A stretch of DNA of 53,727 nt from Cryptoclostridium sp964637365 (GTDB taxonomy: Bacteria; Bacillota; Dehalobacteriia; UBA7702). The stretch covers positions 1-53,727 of the forward strand of contig CAZWWH010000014.1 of the NCBI GenBank assembly GCA_964637365.1. Reading direction: 5' to 3'. Shown in pieces: positions 35,793 to 44,199 of this stretch. Made by a program: the position numbers and the translations under genes. The notes beneath the pieces were generated by a model, which was not told the origin of the DNA, did no database searches, and saw only the letters and a list, made by a program, of their open reading frames with translations. Position 1 is the first letter of the stretch. The number at the start of each line of letters is the position of its first letter.

Positions 35793-36876
35793 CGCTGTTA
35801 CCTCCCATCATTGCAATAAAACGGTCAAATAAAAACACAGTGTCCAAAGGACCGCCTGAGGCTTCAGGGTGGAATTGTACCGAAAATGCTGGCAGCCCAT
35901 CGTAAGCAAGGCCCTCGCAAGTGCCGTCATTGACATTCACAAATAGAGGTTTCACATGAGGGGGCAGGTTCTTGGTAGAAGCAGCATAGCCGTGATTTTG
36001 ACTGGTAATATAGACGTTACCCGTAGGCAATTCCCGCACGGGCTGATTTGCACCGCGGTGGCCGTATTTCAGTTTTTCAGTCTTTACCCCCTGAGACAAG
36101 GCCATAAGCTGATGGCCGAGACAAATACCGAGGGTAGGAACTTTTCTTTCCAGCCAATGGCCGACTTCTCGAATAATGTCAGGGTTATCGGCAGGATCCC
36201 CAGGGCCGTTGGATAATAGTACCCCATCTACATTTAAAGCGTCAATATCCTCAGCTTTTGCGCGGCAATCAATTCGTATCACATCGCAGCCGCGATCTAG
36301 TAATTGTTGTTCGATATAGGCTTTGGCCCCGAAATCCCACAGTGCCACCTTGTATTTTTTCTCACCTTGGGGAGCGGCTATGGGCTCTTGAGGAGATACC
36401 GAGGGCACGGCGTTTTCTACGCGAAAATTCTTTAAGGCTTCCAACAATTCATCGGTAATTTTATCCTTGGACGCAACAATCGCCCCGTTCATTACCCCAT
36501 GAGAGCGTAAACGGCGCGTTAACGAGCGGGTGTCGATATCATAAAGACCGACGATATTTCTTTCTTTCAAAAAGGAATCAAGGGTACCATCTGCACGAAA
36601 GTTTGAGGGGGCCTCGCACCATTCACGAACAATGTAACCTTTCAACTGAGGACCTTTGCTTTCAAAATCAGAAGGAATGACCCCATAATTCCCAATAAGA
36701 GGAAATGTTTGAACCACAATTTGACCATAATAGCTGGGATCTGTCAGGGTTTCTAGATAACCGGTCATGCCGGTGGTAAAAACCACTTCCCCCATGGTCT
36801 CGGCATCGGCGCCGAAGGACTTCCCGGTATATACGGTACCGTCGGCTAAAACAAGGTAGATTTCTTTTTTACTCAT
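35776..36876 (-). CDS. carA: Carbamoyl-phosphate synthase small (glutaminase) subunit
   Basis: 366 residues. N-terminal CPSase domain (LVLADGTVYTGKSFGA) and C-terminal class I amidotransferase with the nucleophile motif GICLGHQLM and the His-Glu motif VQFHPEASGG. It supplies ammonia to the large subunit encoded downstream; the 17-base overlap means coupled translation and roughly equal subunit production. First gene of the operon, with its own promoter. Confidence 0.97.
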   Translation of the reverse strand: MSKKEIYLVLADGTVYTGKSFGADAETMGEVVFTTGMTGYLETLTDPSYYGQIVVQTFPLIGNYGVIPSDFESKGPQLKGYIVREWCEAPSNFRADGTLDSFLKERNIVGLYDIDTRSLTRRLRSHGVMNGAIVASKDKITDELLEALKNFRVENAVPSVSPQEPIAAPQGEKKYKVALWDFGAKAYIEQQLLDRGCDVIRIDCRAKAEDIDALNVDGVLLSNGPGDPADNPDIIREVGHWLERKVPTLGICLGHQLMALSQGVKTEKLKYGHRGANQPVRELPTGNVYITSQNHGYAASTKNLPPHVKPLFVNVNDGTCEGLAYDGLPAFSVQFHPEASGGPLDTVFLFDRFIAMMGGNSDAAEK

Positions 36877-36948
36877 GCTATGATTATCTCCATTTCATGT
36901 TTTGCTGACAAAACAAGCTGTTTCAAAACCATTTAAATATTACTAAAT

Positions 36949-36978
36949 ATTATACGAAATATCAATCAATACTGTCAA
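36949..36978 (-). promoter_or_regulatory. Sigma-A promoter of carA-carB-dapF
   Basis: TTGACA (36978-36973), 18-base spacer, TATAAT (36954-36949) on the minus strand. The leader of about 65 bases contains no obvious PyrR-type anti-antiterminator or terminator. Confidence 0.75.
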
Positions 36979-37012
36979 GATGATTAAAAAAAAACACTGA
37001 TATTTTGGAATA

Positions 37013-37050
37013 AAAAAAGAGAGAAAATCAAAAGATTTTCTCTCTTTTTT
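37013..37050 (-). terminator. Terminator of the LTA-synthase-like gene
   Basis: Seventeen-bp perfect stem (37013-37029 with 37034-37050), four-base loop and flanking A/T runs, 37 bases after the stop at 37087. Confidence 0.85.
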
Positions 37051-37086
37051 CTATGATTGGGAATTACCATTGATATGACGCAACAT

Positions 37087-39039
37087 TTACTGCTGATGTT
37101 GCGGTAACACATAAACATAATAGTTTTGATCGAGAACCTTTGCCGAATAGTCGAACATCATATTTACCTTGTTCATTATGTTTTGGGCATAAGGTTCCTC
37201 TACCGTACTCCCTTCAGCGGCGGTAAATTTGTTAGCGGAAGCATTATAGCGTCCTTTTTCCGTCAGCCAACTATGATCAGAAAAGACCACCAACCCTTCA
37301 CTGTCGGACAAAATATCACGGCCCATCAAGAGACGGGAATCATATTCCACCCCAAAAAGATTGGACAAGGTAGGCAGGATATCCAAAGAACAGCAAGGCT
37401 TGTTGATTTCGATGGGCTCTTCCATGGCGCTGTTCCAGACAATCAGCGTTGTGTGATATAACTCAAAGTTTTCTTCCACAGTCTCCCCTGCCAACTCGTC
37501 AATTTCATTTTTTTCTAAGCCATAGGGATAGTGATCGCCGGAAATCACGATGACCGTATCGTCAAGGATTCCCGCAGCTTCCAACTGATCGATGAGGTAC
37601 TGCACTGCCTGATCAAATTCCATTTGGCAAGCGATATAAGCTTTACAGGCCTCGGAATAATTGAGGTCTGCCACATCCTCCTGGTGTTTGGCGGCCATAC
37701 GATTACCGCTGAAATTATATTCCAAGTGACCGCTCACTGTCATATAATACGTATGGAAAGGTTTGTCGTTAATATACTCAGGAATGGTCAGTTCCATCAT
37801 TTCCACATCGCTTTCGGGCCACATCTTCGTTACATCGAGACCATTGCCATAACCTTTATAGTCGTAACCCATATTGGGGTGGCTAACATCGCGGCGGTAA
37901 TAATCATAGGTATGGTTATGGTAAGCCCGCACAGAATAACCCATGGCGCCTAGCTGATTACCGAAGCAGAAAGGCATGGCGTTGGAACCGCTGCGGTAAA
38001 AACTCCAGACTCCGGTTTTCGGAATCAAAGAGGTACAGGTGGTGTACTCCCCATCACTGGTACTCACGCCCCAAATAGGGTTATAAAAATTCTTAAATAC
38101 AAAGCCTTCTTGAGCCATTTTGGACAAGGTAGGCGTTTTTGCATCGTTCAGCGCCCAAGAAGAAAACCCTTCGGCACAAATCCAAATCAAATTTTTCCCT
38201 TCAAACATTCCTGTATATTGGTTTTTCTTAGTAGGAGTCACATTACTGAAATACTGATGCATTTCCCGGATGGTTTCATTGGGTTCCTCAGCAATGAGGG
38301 AATCAAAATCAATTTCCATGACTTGGTTTTCATAAACGGTTTCCTGCTTCGTCTTGTCACTGCTCCCATCTTCCATATCAGCTACGGTGCCTTCTGTTCC
38401 AAACAAAAGATTTTTGGCATCTAACCTTGCAGTGGTCAGCAAACCGAAATTCTGTACCGAAAGTTCCGGAACAAAGGCTTGTGAATAAAGATAGCGGCGG
38501 GACATTACGCCGCCATCGGAAAAATTGATTAGCTGCGCAGTTCCCATCTGCCAAAGCACAATGACGGAAATAAAAACTAAAATGCCTCTTTCCCCCAAAC
38601 GACCTTTCAAACAAAAACGGCGACCCCAAATAAGCCATAAAACAAAAGGAAGGGCCAAAAGAATCAACCACAACGCAGCGTCTCCTATGCCGCTTAAACC
38701 GGCACGCCAAAATTCCATAACCTTTCCCGCACCGCTCATGGAATACAGCGCCATAAATGTATCAAAAATCGTAACATAAACCGTTTGAATCATAAAATAC
38801 AAAGTCATAAGACCGAATACCAATGAAGAGACAATACGGTTTCCCCGTACTCCCCAAAGGGAGGACAAGAATACAAAAATCAAACAAAGGGGCACCGATA
38901 GCAATACTGTAAAAATCAATCCCATATCCCAAGGACTGCCGAAAGCTTTCATTTTTATAATCATTTCCATATAAATGATGGACACATATAAGAACGCACA
39001 GTGATATGCCAAGGTTTTGATTCTCTGTTTTTGTTCCAT
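37087..39039 (-). CDS. LTA-synthase-like membrane sulfatase/phosphoglycerol transferase (first)
   Basis: 650 residues. Five membrane helices in the first 200 residues, then an extracellular alkaline-phosphatase-fold domain: LIWICAEGFSSWALND (metal-binding), the catalytic threonine region WGVSTSDGEYTTCTSL, and DTVIVISGDHYPYGLE with Asp-His ligands. Architecture equals LtaS-type enzymes, which transfer glycerol phosphate or modify envelope glycans with phospholipid head groups. AT-rich own promoter at 39081. A second, different family member is at 44957. Confidence 0.88.
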   Translation of the reverse strand: MEQKQRIKTLAYHCAFLYVSIIYMEMIIKMKAFGSPWDMGLIFTVLLSVPLCLIFVFLSSLWGVRGNRIVSSLVFGLMTLYFMIQTVYVTIFDTFMALYSMSGAGKVMEFWRAGLSGIGDAALWLILLALPFVLWLIWGRRFCLKGRLGERGILVFISVIVLWQMGTAQLINFSDGGVMSRRYLYSQAFVPELSVQNFGLLTTARLDAKNLLFGTEGTVADMEDGSSDKTKQETVYENQVMEIDFDSLIAEEPNETIREMHQYFSNVTPTKKNQYTGMFEGKNLIWICAEGFSSWALNDAKTPTLSKMAQEGFVFKNFYNPIWGVSTSDGEYTTCTSLIPKTGVWSFYRSGSNAMPFCFGNQLGAMGYSVRAYHNHTYDYYRRDVSHPNMGYDYKGYGNGLDVTKMWPESDVEMMELTIPEYINDKPFHTYYMTVSGHLEYNFSGNRMAAKHQEDVADLNYSEACKAYIACQMEFDQAVQYLIDQLEAAGILDDTVIVISGDHYPYGLEKNEIDELAGETVEENFELYHTTLIVWNSAMEEPIEINKPCCSLDILPTLSNLFGVEYDSRLLMGRDILSDSEGLVVFSDHSWLTEKGRYNASANKFTAAEGSTVEEPYAQNIMNKVNMMFDYSAKVLDQNYYVYVLPQHQQ

Positions 39040-39080
39040 GACGGTGGTGGCTCCTTGCTCAGAATGATGTATATCAAAAT

Positions 39081-39109
39081 ATTATAGCAAAATTTGTCGT
39101 AAAAAGCAA
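39081..39109 (-). promoter_or_regulatory. Sigma-A promoter of the first LTA-synthase-like gene
   Basis: TTGCTT (39109-39104), 17-base spacer, TATAAT (39086-39081) on the minus strand. Confidence 0.7.
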
Positions 39110-39122
39110 TGAAGGTATCCCC

Positions 39123-39151
39123 TTGCATCTCAGGGAAAAATTCATTATGAT
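39123..39151 (+). promoter_or_regulatory. Sigma-A promoter of the aldehyde dehydrogenase gene
   Basis: TTGCAT (39123-39128), 17-base spacer, TATGAT (39146-39151), leader about 40 bases. Confidence 0.65.
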
Positions 39152-39197
39152 ATATAGAAACAATGTATGCCCAGCATGTTATAGAAAAGGAGTTTCC

Positions 39198-40568
39198 ATG
39201 GAGCCCAATCTTATTTTGGAAGAGATGAAACGGTATTTTTACAGCGATATGACCAGAGACTGTCGCTTCCGCTGGCAGCACTTGGTGAAACTACGGGAGG
39301 CAATCAACAAATATGAACCTCAAATCATCACAGCCCTACAAACAGACCTGGGCAAAGCGCCCCAGGAAAGCTATATGACGGAAATCGGCATGGTACAGGG
39401 TGAAATCAACTACTCCTTACGACACGTCAACCGCTGGTTCCGCGCCAAAAGAAAATGCACGCCTTTGGCGCTATTCCCCTCTGCCAGCTATATTCTCCGG
39501 GAGCCCTATGGAACCGTTCTCATTATGTCCCCTTGGAATTATCCCTTCCAGCTAGCCATGATTCCCCTCATCGGTGCTGTAACTGCCGGAAACTGCGCCG
39601 TTTTAAAACCTTCGGAATTTGCTCCCCGTACGGCAAAAATCATCGAACAAATTGTCACGGAAGTGTTTCCTCCTCAATATGTCAAGGTAGTTCAGGGCAA
39701 CGCCGACACAGGCAGCGCTTTGTTGCAATGTGATTTTGATATGATATTCTTTACCGGCAGCCCCAGAGTGGGCAAAATCGTCATGGAACAGGCCGCGAAA
39801 ACATTGACTCCCGTAATACTGGAGCTTGGCGGGAAAAGCCCCTGCATTGTCCACAAAACTGCCAATATGGAATTGGCGGCACGACGCATCGTTTTCGGAA
39901 AATTCCTCAATGCCGGCCAGACCTGCGTAGCTCCGGACTACGTGGTTGTCGATAAGGAAATCCAATATCCTTTCATCAACTGGCTAAAGATTTATATTGA
40001 AAAGGCCTTTGGCAGCGATCCGCTTTATAATGAAGAGCTGCCACAAATTATCACCGACCATCATCTCATGCGTTTGGTGGGATTGATAGAGGGAGAAGCC
40101 ATTGCTTTTGGCGGCGGCTATGACCGGAAGCAAAGGAAAATCGCCCCGACGATTCTCAAAGATGTCCAATGGGATTCTCCCATAATGCAGGAAGAAATTT
40201 TTGGTCCAATTTTGCCGGTCATCAGTTACGAAAATTACGACCGCCTGCTAAGCAAAATCAAACGAATGCCTTCACCTCTGGCCTTATATATTTTCTCCAA
40301 GGATGAATCCGCCATTGACGACGCCTTAAATTCCGTTTCCTTTGGAGGTGGTTGCGTGAATGACACCATCATGCATATTGCTAATAGCCGCCTACCCTTC
40401 GGCGGCGTGGGCGACAGCGGTATGGGAAAATATCATGGGAAATATTCTTTTTATGCATTTAGCCATGCCAAAAGCATTGTGCGAAAACGGCCGCACTTTG
40501 ACTTTCACATTCGCTATCATCCCTACAACGAAAAAAAGTTCCGTCTGATTCGCCGCATGATGAAATAG
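39198..40568 (+). CDS. Aldehyde dehydrogenase, class 3-like
   Basis: 456 residues from ATG 39198 after AAAGGAG; the upstream frame extension starts inside the promoter and is not coding. NAD(P)-binding FTGSPRVGKIVMEQAAK, the catalytic glutamate in ILELGGKSPC and the catalytic cysteine in NAGQTCVAPDY are present, as is PFGGVGDSGMGKYHG. Length and absence of an N-terminal extension place it with ALDH3-type fatty or aromatic aldehyde dehydrogenases. Physiological aldehyde unknown. Monocistronic by context. Confidence 0.92.
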   Translation: MEPNLILEEMKRYFYSDMTRDCRFRWQHLVKLREAINKYEPQIITALQTDLGKAPQESYMTEIGMVQGEINYSLRHVNRWFRAKRKCTPLALFPSASYILREPYGTVLIMSPWNYPFQLAMIPLIGAVTAGNCAVLKPSEFAPRTAKIIEQIVTEVFPPQYVKVVQGNADTGSALLQCDFDMIFFTGSPRVGKIVMEQAAKTLTPVILELGGKSPCIVHKTANMELAARRIVFGKFLNAGQTCVAPDYVVVDKEIQYPFINWLKIYIEKAFGSDPLYNEELPQIITDHHLMRLVGLIEGEAIAFGGGYDRKQRKIAPTILKDVQWDSPIMQEEIFGPILPVISYENYDRLLSKIKRMPSPLALYIFSKDESAIDDALNSVSFGGGCVNDTIMHIANSRLPFGGVGDSGMGKYHGKYSFYAFSHAKSIVRKRPHFDFHIRYHPYNEKKFRLIRRMMK

Positions 40569-40657
40569 TAAAAGAGCCTCCACAGAATGGGGCGGCTCTC
40601 AGGTTGTCGAAACCCCGGTTTTTCGGCAAGACGACAGCCCGTCAAAAAAGGCTTAGA
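40569..40657 (+). terminator. Stem-loops after the aldehyde dehydrogenase gene
   Basis: A GAGCC...GGCTC stem (about 40575-40598) is followed by a TTGTCG...CGACAG stem (about 40603-40638). Neither has a clean T tract, so termination is likely but imperfect. Confidence 0.4.
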
Positions 40658-40738
40658 ATTAGTAAAACTTCCTGATCTGCGGATACGACGTGTACAAAAT
40701 AGTACATAAGTGGTCGCATGCTCAGGAAGTTTACTGAT
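40658..40738. repeat. Long interrupted inverted repeat
   Basis: Outer arms 40658-40675 and 40722-40738 pair over 17 bp with one bulge; the inside can also pair (TGCG with CGCA; GTAC-AAAATA-GTAC at the centre). The whole can fold into one 81-base cruciform or RNA hairpin between converging genes. It has no terminator T tract. Candidate palindromic repeat element. Confidence 0.6.
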
Positions 40739-40767
40739 GATCAGACTTTATCGGCAGGCTTAGATTA

Positions 40768-41469
40768 TTATCCCGCAGTCTGCCTCGGTTTGATTTTTCT
40801 GGCCAAGTAGATGAATGGCGTATCTGCCAGGGACGTGCAAACATAAATCAAGTAGCCGGTAAAGGTGATGCTCAAAAGCGTGGGCATATCGTACATTCCC
40901 CAAAAGGCGCCGAAATTGAACAATACCGAATTAAAGAACTGGGAAATCAATGTAGATCCGTTATTCCGCAGCCAGAGGAATCGTTTAACGTCCTGATATT
41001 TACTGCGGGTAAAGGCCCACCATTTATGATAAAGCCAGACATCCAACCTCTGCACAATGGCATAAACCAGCAGGCTCACAATCATCACTCGTGCAGAATT
41101 CGTAAAAATCTGCTCCATATGGGGGAAAGCCCAGTCATTGGCGGAGGGAGTATAGCAGAGCCAGATTTGTGACAGAATGAGGAAACAAACCGTGGTAAAA
41201 ATCCCGATATTTACGGCCCGCTTGGCTTGCTCCTTCCCTTCCACCTCGCTGATGATATCCGTAATCAGGAAGGTAGCGGCAAAGACGATATTCCCCAAGG
41301 TCTGTTCAAGTCCAAAGGCGTCAATCAGAATGAGGACCTCAATATTGGCGGCAATGGTAGCAAACACCGTAAAGCACATAAGGCCGTTGAGGCCGAAAAT
41401 ACGGTACGCCAGCAAGACACCGCCGTAGACCACCAGAAGGTTAATGAGTAACAGTAGTTCGTTGGGCAT
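40768..41469 (-). CDS. VUT-family (YhhQ-like) queuosine precursor transporter
   Basis: 233 residues from ATG 41469 after AAGGAG; a longer frame begins inside the leader. Six to seven membrane helices. FLITDIISEVEGKEQAKRAV and the C-terminal SFTGYLIYVCTSLADTPFIY-like region (ITFTGYLIYVCTSLADTPFI) are typical of the YhhQ/VUT family that imports queuine, preQ0 or preQ1 for tRNA modification. The leader has a strong promoter and a terminator, and part of it resembles a preQ1-I aptamer, which supports the assignment. Confidence 0.88.
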   Translation of the reverse strand: MPNELLLLINLLVVYGGVLLAYRIFGLNGLMCFTVFATIAANIEVLILIDAFGLEQTLGNIVFAATFLITDIISEVEGKEQAKRAVNIGIFTTVCFLILSQIWLCYTPSANDWAFPHMEQIFTNSARVMIVSLLVYAIVQRLDVWLYHKWWAFTRSKYQDVKRFLWLRNNGSTLISQFFNSVLFNFGAFWGMYDMPTLLSITFTGYLIYVCTSLADTPFIYLARKIKPRQTAG

Positions 41470-41512
41470 AGTGCTTTTCTCCTTCTCTTTGCAAATTCGT
41501 TGCCCGAGCAAC

Positions 41513-41626
41513 AAAAAAGCAGATGTGATTTTCCCATCTGCGTAGAAACCGCATTTGTAGCGGTCTTATCTCCGTAGTTTTGTTTTACGACAGGATGGTT
41601 TCGAACTGTCTATGCAATTTTGGAGC
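41513..41626 (-). promoter_or_regulatory. Transcription attenuator, possible preQ1-I riboswitch
   Basis: Leader of the transporter. From the start near 41626: a GACAG/CTGTC stem (41610-41606 with 41593-41589) with a 12-base loop starting TTCG, an A-rich tail GTAAAACAAAACTA, a small CCGC/GCGG hairpin, then a perfect GCAGATG/CATCTGC terminator (41541-41535 with 41525-41519) and T6. The short stem, C-rich loop and A-rich tail match the general preQ1-I plan, but the tail to loop pairing is not the standard one. Attenuator role is well supported, ligand class less so. Confidence 0.6.
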
Positions 41627-41632
41627 GTTTAT

Positions 41633-41661
41633 AGTATAAGCCATTCTTTCCTAAAAAGCAA
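41633..41661 (-). promoter_or_regulatory. Sigma-A promoter of the VUT transporter
   Basis: TTGCTT (41661-41656), 17-base spacer, TATACT (41638-41633) on the minus strand. Confidence 0.7.
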
Positions 41662-41672
41662 GATGTTTTTTA

Positions 41673-41701
41673 TTTACATCTTCCCCAACACGTTTTATAA
41701 T
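41673..41701 (+). promoter_or_regulatory. Sigma-A promoter of the flavoprotein gene
   Basis: TTTACA (41673-41678), 17-base spacer, TATAAT (41696-41701). Divergent from and close to the VUT promoter. Confidence 0.65.
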
Positions 41702-41735
41702 ATGGGTAATAGGCAAGCGGCTTGGAGGAAGGAAT

Positions 41736-42284
41736 ATGAACCAGCATATTTTAGTCATGGTAGGAAGTCCCCGGGTAAACGGTAACACTGACCAGTTGGC
41801 TGACGCTTTTATTAAGGGCTTATTGACCAATGGCAACAGCGTCACTAAAATCCATCTGGCCCAAGTAAAATTAAATCCATGTTACGGTTGCGAGCAGTGC
41901 TATCGCAACGGCATTCCCTGCGTCCAACGGGACGATATGAACGATATTTTGGCTGAGGTAGGGAAAGCCGACTTGATTGTTTACGCCAGCCCGGTATATT
42001 TCAGCAATGTTTCCGCCCAGATGAAGATGTTTATCGACCGTTTTTATTGCATTTACCACCGTGACCATTGTTTCCCACCCAAAGAGGCCATGCTTTTGAT
42101 GACCGCCGGCGGCACAGTGCCCGACGCCTTTCAGACTTCCATGGACTACTTTGACCATACCATTATCAACTTTATGGGCTGGAAAGACAGGGGAAAGATT
42201 TTGGTAGGTGGCGTTCTCAATAAAAATGACATTCAAGCTACCGATGGATTGGAAAAGGCTTACGTCTTCGGAAAAACTATATAA
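41736..42284 (+). CDS. Flavodoxin-fold NAD(P)H-dependent FMN oxidoreductase
   Basis: 182 residues. The N-terminal VMVGSPRVNGNTDQLADAF binds FMN phosphate, and IVYASPVYFSNVSAQMKMFI is the second flavin loop. The cysteine cluster CYGCEQCYRNGIPC resembles the one that binds a 4Fe-4S cluster in archaeal-type iron-sulfur flavoproteins, so this may be such a protein. GGAGG is well placed before the ATG, and a terminator follows directly. Electron partner unknown. Confidence 0.87.
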   Translation: MNQHILVMVGSPRVNGNTDQLADAFIKGLLTNGNSVTKIHLAQVKLNPCYGCEQCYRNGIPCVQRDDMNDILAEVGKADLIVYASPVYFSNVSAQMKMFIDRFYCIYHRDHCFPPKEAMLLMTAGGTVPDAFQTSMDYFDHTIINFMGWKDRGKILVGGVLNKNDIQATDGLEKAYVFGKTI

Positions 42285-42289
42285 ATATC

Positions 42290-42326
42290 AAAACGCTCTT
42301 ATCTGCAAAACAGATGAGAGCGTTTT
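42290..42326 (+). terminator. Terminator after the flavoprotein gene
   Basis: Stem of ten plus five pairs (42290-42305 with 42311-42326) ending in T4. Also suited to stop the converging minus-strand operon. Confidence 0.8.
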
Positions 42327-42366
42327 CTCGCCAACAACTCATTCATTGATTATTCTATCTAGCAAC

Positions 42367-43092
42367 TTATTCTTTTCCGATACCAAGAAAGGCCAAATGG
42401 CTCAAATCAATGCTCGGGGCTGCCTCCTCTTTTTTCTGGGGATTTAGGGGTTCTCCCACGGAAAATATCGACGTAAATACAGAACGGGGCAGATTGTCTT
42501 CTTTCCCCATCATGCGCCGCCACATCGTTTCTTCATATTCCCGCCATTGAGCAGTGGAATAAGGAACCGCGGTGTAATCATCGGCAAGAAACAGCAAAAA
42601 TAGCTCCGCCCGATACCCCCGCTCCAAAGCGTCATTACGGGGATCGTTAAAATACTGAATCAGTGCCATCCGAGCGGCAATATCAAAATACCCCTGGAGC
42701 CAATGTTCCACTTCTCCTTCAGCACGATAAACGGAAAACATTTCTTTCACCAGGTCCCTTGCCTTGTCCCATTGGTGAGGGCAATCTGACATAATTTCTT
42801 CCGGTGCGGAAAAGGCCGAGACAAAAACATATTTTCTGGTGGCCTTATCAAGAATTATGCTATCCCAAAGGATTTCATCCCCATCCCAAAAGGATTTAGA
42901 CGGCGCCACAGTTCCAGGCACCTCAAAGGATGTAAGTCGTCGGTAGTCCTCAACAGATAAGGGCGATAACACCTGCGGATACCGCAGAAAGGCTTCCTTT
43001 TCTTTGATGGTCTGGAGCAGCAGCTCCCCTTTACGAAAATTGGCCAACATGTTGAGCCAATAGGTTGTACCTTGTTCCATCTTGTTGCTCAC
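42367..43092 (-). CDS. Hypothetical protein, 241 residues
   Basis: No family recognised. Soluble, Trp/Tyr-rich and acidic; WHQ-like segments such as CPHQWDKARDLVKEMFSVYR and TAQWREYEETMWRRMMGKED suggest an all-helical protein. The GTG start at 43092 overlaps the stop of the upstream gene by GTGA; an ATG four codons later is an alternative. Third gene of a run with the ArsC-family gene and another unknown gene, so likely co-expressed with them. Confidence 0.7.
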   Translation of the reverse strand: MSNKMEQGTTYWLNMLANFRKGELLLQTIKEKEAFLRYPQVLSPLSVEDYRRLTSFEVPGTVAPSKSFWDGDEILWDSIILDKATRKYVFVSAFSAPEEIMSDCPHQWDKARDLVKEMFSVYRAEGEVEHWLQGYFDIAARMALIQYFNDPRNDALERGYRAELFLLFLADDYTAVPYSTAQWREYEETMWRRMMGKEDNLPRSVFTSIFSVGEPLNPQKKEEAAPSIDLSHLAFLGIGKE

Positions 43093-43619
43093 TTTCTTTT
43101 TTGAACTCCTGAGGGAAACTTTTTCTCCAGTATCCGTAAAATCTCAGGAGCTCTTTTTTCTGAAATCCCTGCTTTGCACCAAAGGGCAAAAGCACCACTG
43201 TTGGGCCACTGACGATTCAGCGCCAAAGGTGATTGGGCTCTGCGACCGGTATCCCCTTTGGAATAACAGAGATATTGAGATGGAGAAATCTCTTCAGGAA
43301 ATATTTCCTCAAACGATACAATATAAACCGTACCATCCCTTTTTTCCACAGTGGTTTTTCCCTTTTCATCGAAGGATTTCGGAAACTCCAGCACAGATAG
43401 GGAAGCGCAATCCCCAGAAAACGCTGATAAAGATACGATAGAGAGGCATTTGCGTTCCTCATCATACCAAATCACATGCCCCATATCAAGAAAAATCCCC
43501 CAACGGCGCCCCGCTCCGATCACATCACCATAAGATATGGAAGCACCACAAGAATGGATGTCGCTTTCCATCATCATGGAAACGATTTCATCCACAAAAG
43601 GACCGAAAATTACTGACAT
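43089..43619 (-). CDS. Hypothetical protein, 176 residues
   Basis: No family recognised. The N-terminal half looks beta-rich (YGDVIGAGRRWGIFLDMGHV, KCLSIVSLSAFSG), with a helical lysine-rich C terminus (EILRILEKKFPSGVQKRK). No signal peptide or membrane helix. AAGGAG precedes the ATG; it is nine bases downstream of the ArsC-family gene and overlaps the next gene by four bases. Confidence 0.7.
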   Translation of the reverse strand: MSVIFGPFVDEIVSMMMESDIHSCGASISYGDVIGAGRRWGIFLDMGHVIWYDEERKCLSIVSLSAFSGDCASLSVLEFPKSFDEKGKTTVEKRDGTVYIVSFEEIFPEEISPSQYLCYSKGDTGRRAQSPLALNRQWPNSGAFALWCKAGISEKRAPEILRILEKKFPSGVQKRK

Positions 43620-43628
43620 TGTTGCTCC

Positions 43629-43979
43629 TTATTTTTGCAGATTGTCCCATTCGGCTTCTTTAAAGCCCACATAGACTGTGCTGTCAGTAACCACGATGGG
43701 ACGTTTCACCAGCATACCATCGGTGGCCAAAAGATCAAGCTGTTCTTCTTCGGTCATATTGGGGAGCTTGTCCTTTAACCCCATATCCCGATAAATCATG
43801 CCGCTGGTATTGAAAAAGCGCTTCAACGGCAAGCCGCTTTTACGGTACCAAGCTTCCAATTCCGTACGGCTGGGCGGCTCCTCCTTAATATGACGTTCAT
43901 CGTAAGAAAAGCCGTTGTCATCAAGGTACTTTTTTGCTCTTTTACAGGTAGTACATTTTGGATAATGGACAAATAACAT
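43629..43979 (-). CDS. ArsC/Spx-family thioredoxin-fold protein
   Basis: 116 residues. The N-terminal YPKCTTCKRAKKYLDDNGF carries a CxxC redox pair (Cys9, Cys12), and LPNMTEEEQLDLLATDGMLVKRP is the conserved C-terminal block of the ArsC family (YffB/Spx-like). Whether it is a reductase or an Spx-type RNA polymerase-binding regulator cannot be decided; the RPI-like cis-proline motif (KRPIVV) is present. Strong promoter upstream; leads the operon with two unknown genes. Confidence 0.88.
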   Translation of the reverse strand: MLFVHYPKCTTCKRAKKYLDDNGFSYDERHIKEEPPSRTELEAWYRKSGLPLKRFFNTSGMIYRDMGLKDKLPNMTEEEQLDLLATDGMLVKRPIVVTDSTVYVGFKEAEWDNLQK

Positions 43980-44052
43980 TATGATACTGAACTCCTTTCA
44001 ACTAGCTTATAGCATAGATAGGATTGTGTTGATAATTCTCACTGATACGGAG

Positions 44053-44081
44053 ATTATACCTAGGCCAGAGGCCAATGTCAA
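44053..44081 (-). promoter_or_regulatory. Sigma-A promoter of the ArsC-family operon
   Basis: Consensus TTGACA (44081-44076) and TATAAT (44058-44053) with a 17-base spacer on the minus strand; the spacer contains a GGCC-TCT-GGCC palindrome that could bind a repressor. Confidence 0.75.
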
Positions 44082-44131
44082 GAAAATCAGTAAAATGAAA
44101 GAAATGCCACTTATTTAACAATGAATCTACA

Positions 44132-44160
44132 TTGACTTTTCCTTTTCTCCCTTTTATACT
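44132..44160 (+). promoter_or_regulatory. Sigma-A promoter of the phosphodiesterase gene
   Basis: TTGACT (44132-44137), 17-base spacer, TATACT (44155-44160). Confidence 0.7.
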
Positions 44161-44199
44161 GAACAGAACAAATGAAATCATATGAAATGAGGTAACTCT

